A stretch of 64,000 nt of DNA from Mercurialis annua (lineage: Eukaryota > Streptophyta > Magnoliopsida > Malpighiales > Euphorbiaceae). The position numbers and the translations under genes are program-made. The notes below the pieces were generated by a model. That model worked only from the letters and a program-made list of their open reading frames with translations, searched no databases and was not told the origin of the DNA. Below are positions 58,589-64,000 of the stretch, piece after piece (positions within the stretch are counted from its first letter, which is position 1; the number at the start of each line of letters is the position of its first letter). The stretch lies in NCBI RefSeq assembly GCF_937616625.2, contig NC_065577.1, positions 41,569,001 to 41,633,000 of the forward strand, given 5' to 3'.

Positions 58589-60247
58589 TGTCACGACCCA
58601 AATAATTGAGCCGAGACCGACGCTAGAAAATGGAAGTTTTAGCTCCAAAATCTGTAACCGAGTTCTCGCTCGTGTCGAATTTATATATTCAAAATCATAT
58701 CATGCATATATATCAAATTATCATTACTCGTTCAAACATACTAGACTGACTCTGGTGATCACACAGCCTATTGACACCCAATAAGTAGCTAGTTTTTTCG
58801 GATCGTATACTAGAGTCTCAGTTCAAAAACAATCATTCAAATCATCGAATCATATAAATGCGATGTATAGAATCATAATATTCATAATATATGAAAATAA
58901 CTTTTATAAATAATACGTGAAAGTAAATTGCAACTCACTGTGACCGCTATTCCAAAACTGCGTTATCACAATTCCACAAACGTACGTCCCATACGTCGCC
59001 TGATCCACTAGCTACTCCAGCTCGTTGGCTTGGTAGCTCGTCGGTATGTCATTTACTTAGTTGAATTACCTGTACGTTTAATCCATAAACGTAGGCTTAG
59101 TATCAAAACCCTAAATTATAAACTTAGGTTAACACAATCGTATTTCAAATACGACTCTTAACATTGATAATTTCTTAATCACATTTCTTCCTTAAACGTC
59201 CTAGTTTATGTTTTGAAATTCAATAGAATCACGATTGATTATGCGACTTGAAATTGTCCGAAATTAAGTTTTCGCGTCGCATCAGGGCCCCGAAAAGCCC
59301 ACACTAACGATCCCTTTTTGGCGAAGGATTGCACGTTCGTGCAGTACGTTGCACGATCGTGCAACCCGAGGTTCATTTCCCGAGCCATTTCCGACATGCT
59401 TCCAACTTAAAAACGCTCCTAACGCGTTCAAATACATCAATAACTCAAAATCTAAACGCTATAAATCGATCCTAAATCGTTAAAACGGTAAAACCGCTCA
59501 AAACCCTAATTTCAAATTGATAATTCATCAAATTACCTTGATTTGATGCTCGTAGTAGATAGAGAATCAAATTCTTGATCTATCGGCGCAAGAATCACTT
59601 GATTCGGACGAGAAACGGCGAAACGGCAACGGATCGAAATCGTTCGCCATATTTTTCCTCTTCTCTGATGCATTCTCTAGATCATTCCATATGATTCATT
59701 TGCTTACATATATGTTTGGCTAATTTTCCATTTCCATCCTTCATTTCATTAACTTAAACCATTTCTCTTTCGAACTTTCTAATTTAATCAAACGGTTAAA
59801 TTATTTTTTAACTCAATTACATTATTTACATACGTATTATTTATATCCAAATAAATAATACTAATCCAAAATTATTATTTTCCGTCAAAAATCGTTTACT
59901 TACTATTCTCAAAGCTTAATTGGCTTATTTACATTTTGGTCCTTGAACTTTTCAAAATTTGCAATTTAGCCCAAAATGCTTTCGCGTGCAAATTTTAAAC
60001 AGCCTCCGATTGACTCGAGACGTTTACTACTATTACTATAAAATATTTCGCGGACTTTGGCGAAATAATTATTAACTCGGGATTTATTATTTATTTTATA
60101 TTTATTTTCTAACCTTTTCCTCGAATCATGTTACTGTCGCTTAATAAAATTATTCCAAATTCTCAATATCATTAAATTAAATCCATCTTGATTTAATTTA
60201 TCAGAATTTACGACACGTGGCACAACTTAAATATTTGGGGTATTACA
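58589..60247 (-). mobile_element. 3' LTR of a minus-strand LTR retrotransposon
   Basis: On the minus strand it starts TGTAATACCCCAAATATTTA and ends GGGTCGTGACA, with TG...CA termini. The inner side (60248-60260) reads TAGGGGGGAAGAA on the minus strand, a polypurine tract directly before TG, so this is the 3' LTR. It is shorter than the 61171 LTR because of an internal deletion near 58655. Its outer end and flank are shared with 47392, so the insertion is older than the segmental duplication. Confidence 0.85.
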
Positions 60248-60260
60248 TTCTTCCCCCCTA
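60248..60260 (-). promoter_or_regulatory. Polypurine tract of the LTR retrotransposon
   Basis: TAGGGGGGAAGAA on the minus strand, directly before the LTR start. Primer site for plus-strand DNA synthesis. Confidence 0.7.
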
Positions 60261-61170
60261 TAAAAATTTGTCCTCGAATTTTCATATAACTTCTTGATTT
60301 ATCTTGAACCCTTAACATCTTGAATTATATTCATAATAGGTACACTGTGTTCATCTTATGACGCTTGTTGGCGCGTGGAACTATTATTCCAGTTCTGTAC
60401 TTCTTGTACATTAATGTCAATCGTCATTGACGATCATCATATCATTAGCTCCTTATATGATCTTCTTCCATAGCGACTTCAGTTGTATTCTTATATACTA
60501 TAAACTTTTGTACTTGTAATTGAACTTTCATTTTATTACTGAAGTCCAATGGTAGTTCGTCTTAATGATGTCTTATAACTAAAGGTGATAATCTTCGTCA
60601 TTCGACATCTCTCTTTTATGACGACATTAGTCGTGTACATATGTACCTGCGATTCCTCGTTCTTAATTCTTTACTTTTGTCCAATATATCTAATTGTATC
60701 ATTGTTCCTTGTTGAGTAATGTAAATACTCAAATGGCTCGTGCTTCACTACTTACGTAGTCTCTTTCGCATTACCGGTGCCGCCGTTTGATTGTTAATCG
60801 TCGTGGTGTTGGGAACTTAATCCTATTATCCGCTATCCTCGTAGGTCTTATTTACTTACCTTATGCAATTTCATCCTTTATTATCGTCGTTTAACGACGG
60901 TCATCTATAAGATGTTTCTCATGATGCATCCTGTCAAAGAGATACTTACTTTCTAGCTTACCACAAATCGGGTACACATCACTTTCCAACGTATTCATGA
61001 ATTTTAGCTAAATTCTAGCTCATTAACTCGATACTATGTTCATATCCTAGAAGCATAACTTCTATGTTCTCGCAATTATACGTATTCATTCACCTCGTGG
61101 CCTTGATCGCAGCTTGCTCGTGAGCACTTCACTTCCGTCACAGAGTTCTGGTCTAGGTATGCTTACATAA
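60261..61170 (-). mobile_element. Internal region of the LTR retrotransposon
   Basis: Follows the polypurine tract. No polyprotein motif could be read, so this is either an untranslated 3' part or decayed. It is interrupted by the solo LTR and resumes at 63547. Confidence 0.5.
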
Positions 61171-61743
61171 TGTCACGACCTAAATTATTGAGCCGAGACT
61201 GGCGCTAGGGAATGGGAGTGGTAGCTCCGAAACCCGTAGCAAGCCTAAAACCATAAATATTGTTTTGCATTTAAAAGTATAATATTATGTATAATACATT
61301 TTCGGAAAATCTCTTTTGGATAATGCATTAATAAATATTAAAATATCATATTAGAGTTTACAATATGAAATATTGTTTGAAGTCAAAATGTCTATCTAAT
61401 ACTGACACCTACTAACTACTGCAGCTCCAGGAACTCATGCTTGTGCAAGTCCAATGACCTCTGGCACAATGGAGGTAGTTTGTCTGATCCGACTCCGACC
61501 ACCTGAAACAAAACACTATGAGTGGGTCAGTATTTGGGGAAATACTGAGTGAGTTCGTATTTACAAAATAGTATTATGATTATAAATCATGTATATAGAA
61601 AGATATATACTGAATAACCCAAGTATTCTGTTAATATCCCATATATCAGATAATTTAGCCAAACGTATCATTTAATCAGGACTTTAATCTTAAAACATAG
61701 TTTATGATTTCATCTCATAATTATCATATTTGACCACACCCGT

Positions 61744-61903
61744 CTGACATCGATAACAAAGTCAACCGATGTATCCGATATGCCAGACATCGATAGCGAA
61801 GCCAACCGATGTGTTTGATATGCCTGACATCGATAGCAAACCCAACCGATATTTCCAATACACCTGACATCGATAGTAAAGCCAACCGATGTGTTCGATA
61901 CAA
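61744..61903. repeat. 40-bp tandem repeat, four copies, in the solo LTR
   Basis: Units start at 61744, 61784, 61824 and 61864, each with GACATCGATA and CCAACCGATG-type blocks. Copies differ by several bases. Confidence 0.9.
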
Positions 61904-62479
61904 ATCGCACAAACTAATCTCACATTTCATACAAACCATAAACATTATCACAAAGTTCACAGCATAATAATGTGTTCAAATTCATAATAACACACTCAGC
62001 AGTATAATAATTAATCAATCAACGCATTTCTCATAACAGCGGTAAAGTAAACAATTTATAACAATAATACACAAATATAAATAGCAAACTCACAGTAACC
62101 GCTATCCAAAGCCGTAATATGATCATCCAAGCATGCAGGTTCCATGCACCATTCTATTCCGTAGCTATTCCAGCTCGTCGGTCTAATAGCTCGTCGATAC
62201 ATCTGTTTCCTATTCAAATCGTACGTACGTTTAATTTATAAACGTAGACTTAATACTAAAATCCTAAGTTATAAACTTAGGTTAACACTATCGCATTTCA
62301 AATACGACTCTTAACTTTGATAATCTCTTAACCACATTTCTCTCTTAAACGTCCTAGTTTACTTTTTTAAATTTAATCGAATCACGATTGATTACGCGAC
62401 TTGAAACTGTCTGAAATCAAGTTTCCGCGTCGTGCCAGGGTCTCGGGAAGTCCGTATTAAAGATTACCGCTGGTGAAGG

Positions 62480-62590
62480 ACTGCACGTTCGTGCAACACG
62501 CTGCACGAACGTGTAGTTGTTGTGTTGCACGATCGTACAACTGCTGTGCTGCACGTTCGTGCAGCAGACTGGCTCACGATGTGCAACCCC
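62480..62590. repeat. Cluster of TGCACGNNCGTGCA palindromes
   Basis: GCACGTTCGTGC, TGCACGAACGTG, TTGCACGATCGTACAA and GCACGTTCGTGCAGC follow each other within about 100 bp. The 58589 LTR has two such sites at 59330-59362, so the motif belongs to the LTR family. Confidence 0.7.
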
Positions 62591-62945
62591 GGAGTTCACT
62601 CCCCGGGCCATTTCTGACGTGCTAAAACGTCCTATCCCGATTCCGTCATGCTCCTATCTCAAATTCAACTTCAAATTCATTAAAAATGACAATAGAAACA
62701 CGATTATAATCCGTTTAATTCGTTTAAACGAAATAACCCTAATCCAATCATTTCAATATCAAAAATCATCAAATTACCTCGATTTGATGCTCGTGGTAGA
62801 TAGAGAATTGAATTCTGAACAAATCGATATAAAGAACACGCGATTTGGACGAGAAACGGCAAAACCGCGGCGGATCGAATCGATCGTCACATTTTCTCTC
62901 GCTTCATCTGTAACCTTCTAATTCTCTTCTTTCCTTATTCTTAAG

Positions 62946-62947
<2 letters not shown>

Positions 62948-63016
<69 letters not shown>
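62948..63016. repeat. (TA)n microsatellite in the solo LTR
   Basis: About 34 TA units without interruption. Confidence 0.9.
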
Positions 63017-63018
<2 letters not shown>

Positions 63019-63546
63019 TTAATTTAGCACTTTAATCCTTCATTTCTTCAACTTAAACTAATTCTCTTTTAAACTTTCTAATTTTCCGTCAATAATCCTT
63101 TAATTTCTATTCTCGAGATTTAATCGGCTAATTTGCACTTTGGTCCTTAAACTTTTCAAAATTTGCAATTTAGCCCCAAACGCATCCGCGTCCAAATATT
63201 AAAAGGTCTCCGATTGACCTGAAACTTTTATCACATATACTATACAACATTTTGCGGACATTGGCGAGATAATTTTCATTTCGAGATTTATATGGTTAAA
63301 TTACCATTTTAGTCCCTAAACTCTAGTTCGAGATTTTTCTTGACATTTTTCCTTTTAATACAAATTCCAACTTTAGAATTGGAATATGATATTAAATTCC
63401 GCATAATTACTTTCCAAGAACCGACCTACCAAGGACTTATTCATTTTAATTTCTTGAAAAGTATCTCCGATATCGCCACCCTAGCGAATCAGAACTGGAC
63501 ACATGGTCCCATTAAATACTTAAATATTTTGGGGTATTACACATAA

Positions 63547-64000
63547 AAACAAAACTCTTTGAAAACTCTTTCAAGAAAATGCCTCGTTTCAAAATTTAAG
63601 TCGAAATTCCATTTTAAATCTTAGCAAAATTGTGCAATAGGGTGATGACGTCTCTCATCCCCAAAGAGTTGTCACATCTCACCTCTTTGTCTTAGCATAA
63701 TGCATATGGTGCATGTCCCATTAAGGCATGTAGTGATGCATTTCTATCAATGCCATGGAAATTGTCAATGTCAATCGCGGGTCTAGGCACAATTATGCTT
63801 TCAAAATCGTTTAAATAAACAACTTTCAAAAAGTATAAACTTCGAGTTCTGTAAGTTCTCTAGATCTTTAAACTCTGCATCTGGAAAGCTCTTCAACTTC
63901 TATAACTTTGCATTCCTTCTTCATACTCTTCCTGAAATTTCGACCGATCGAATTCAATAGCATCTTTCGCAATATCGATGATAACTATGCACGTCCTTCA
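63547..64000 (-). mobile_element. Retrotransposon internal region, continued
   Basis: Resumes after the solo LTR and runs off the window. No coding motif was seen in this part. Confidence 0.4.

Larger units (their letters stand above)
47958..58655. repeat. Tandem segmental duplication, unit 2
   Basis: Collinear with unit 1 (see 36842-47957). Unit 2 lacks the unit 1 stretch 37010-38110 and the DUF295 gene 40448-42456. It keeps the region 49300-51000 that unit 1 lost, has about 1 kb of extra sequence at 53620-54590, and has gained the Mutator-type element at 56879-57702. Confidence 0.85.
61171..63541 (-). mobile_element. Solo LTR, 2371 bp, with CATAA target duplication
   Basis: On the + strand it begins TGTCACGACCTAAATTATTG and ends TTTTGGGGTATTACA. 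CATAA is present on both sides (61166-61170 and 63542-63546). No primer binding site or polypurine tract adjoins it, so it is a solo LTR left by recombination between two LTRs. It belongs to the same family as 58589-60247 and lies inside that element. Contains a 40-bp tandem repeat, a (TA)n tract and TGCACGTTCGTGCA palindromes. Confidence 0.88.

Noticed and set aside
61744..61903. CRISPR-like spaced repeats
   Set aside because: The 40-bp units are head to tail with no unique spacers, and lie in a plant LTR.
61710..61960. Two minus-strand open frames
   Set aside because: They are readings of the 40-bp tandem repeat inside the solo LTR.
1..64000. tRNA, rRNA or other structured RNA genes
   Set aside because: No cloverleaf-type pattern or rRNA segment was found by eye; a tRNAscan run would be needed to exclude short genes.

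Overview
The window is nuclear DNA from a flowering plant, most likely a eudicot. It is AT-rich, has GT-AG introns, a CC-NBS-LRR resistance gene, plant F-box families, plant LTR retrotransposons and many foldback MITEs. I could not fix the species. All calls rest on reading the sequence and on family knowledge; no search was run.

Left part (1-18.3 kb), mostly single-copy genes: the 5' end of a conserved plant gene leaving the window on the minus strand (1-178); a complete six-exon arginyl-tRNA-protein transferase gene (ATE1, N-degron pathway, 3222-7911, +); a complete five-exon Yippee-like gene (9689-13486, -); and an intact single-exon CC-NBS-LRR gene (14903-18283, +). Two related MITEs sit in introns 4 and 5 of ATE1.

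Middle part (18.6-36.9 kb), a graveyard: a broken SHPRH-type SNF2 helicase/E3 ligase pseudogene, an importin-alpha first-exon remnant, an unrecognised duplicated minus-strand pseudogene, a LINE RNase H 3' end, a 1.35-kb insertion with a 6-bp target duplication, and the first members of an F-box/DUF295 (SKIP23/KIB-like) array. Nearly every DUF295 copy is broken, each by a different lesion.

Right part (36.8-60 kb), a tandem segmental duplication of roughly 11 kb. Unit 1 is about 36842-47957 and unit 2 starts at about 47958; the junction lies inside an old LTR. Each unit carried a DUF295 F-box of subtype II, a DUF295 F-box of subtype I, and a second type of F-box gene (F-box plus F-box-associated domain) on the minus strand. 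The units have lost different parts. Unit 1 keeps the only intact DUF295 gene (40407-41585) and a truncated subtype II. Unit 2 keeps a full-length subtype II with one stop codon, and only the promoter and first 13 codons of subtype I. The minus-strand F-box gene is intact in both. Unit 2 also gained an 824-bp Mutator-type foldback element with a 9-bp target duplication.

End (58.6-64 kb): the 3' LTR and polypurine tract of a minus-strand LTR retrotransposon, interrupted by a 2371-bp solo LTR of the same family flanked by a perfect 5-bp target duplication (CATAA). The clearest functional genes are ATE1, the Yippee-like gene, the NLR, one DUF295 F-box and two F-box-associated-domain genes. They share no obvious pathway, although ATE1 and the F-box genes all belong to regulated protein turnover.
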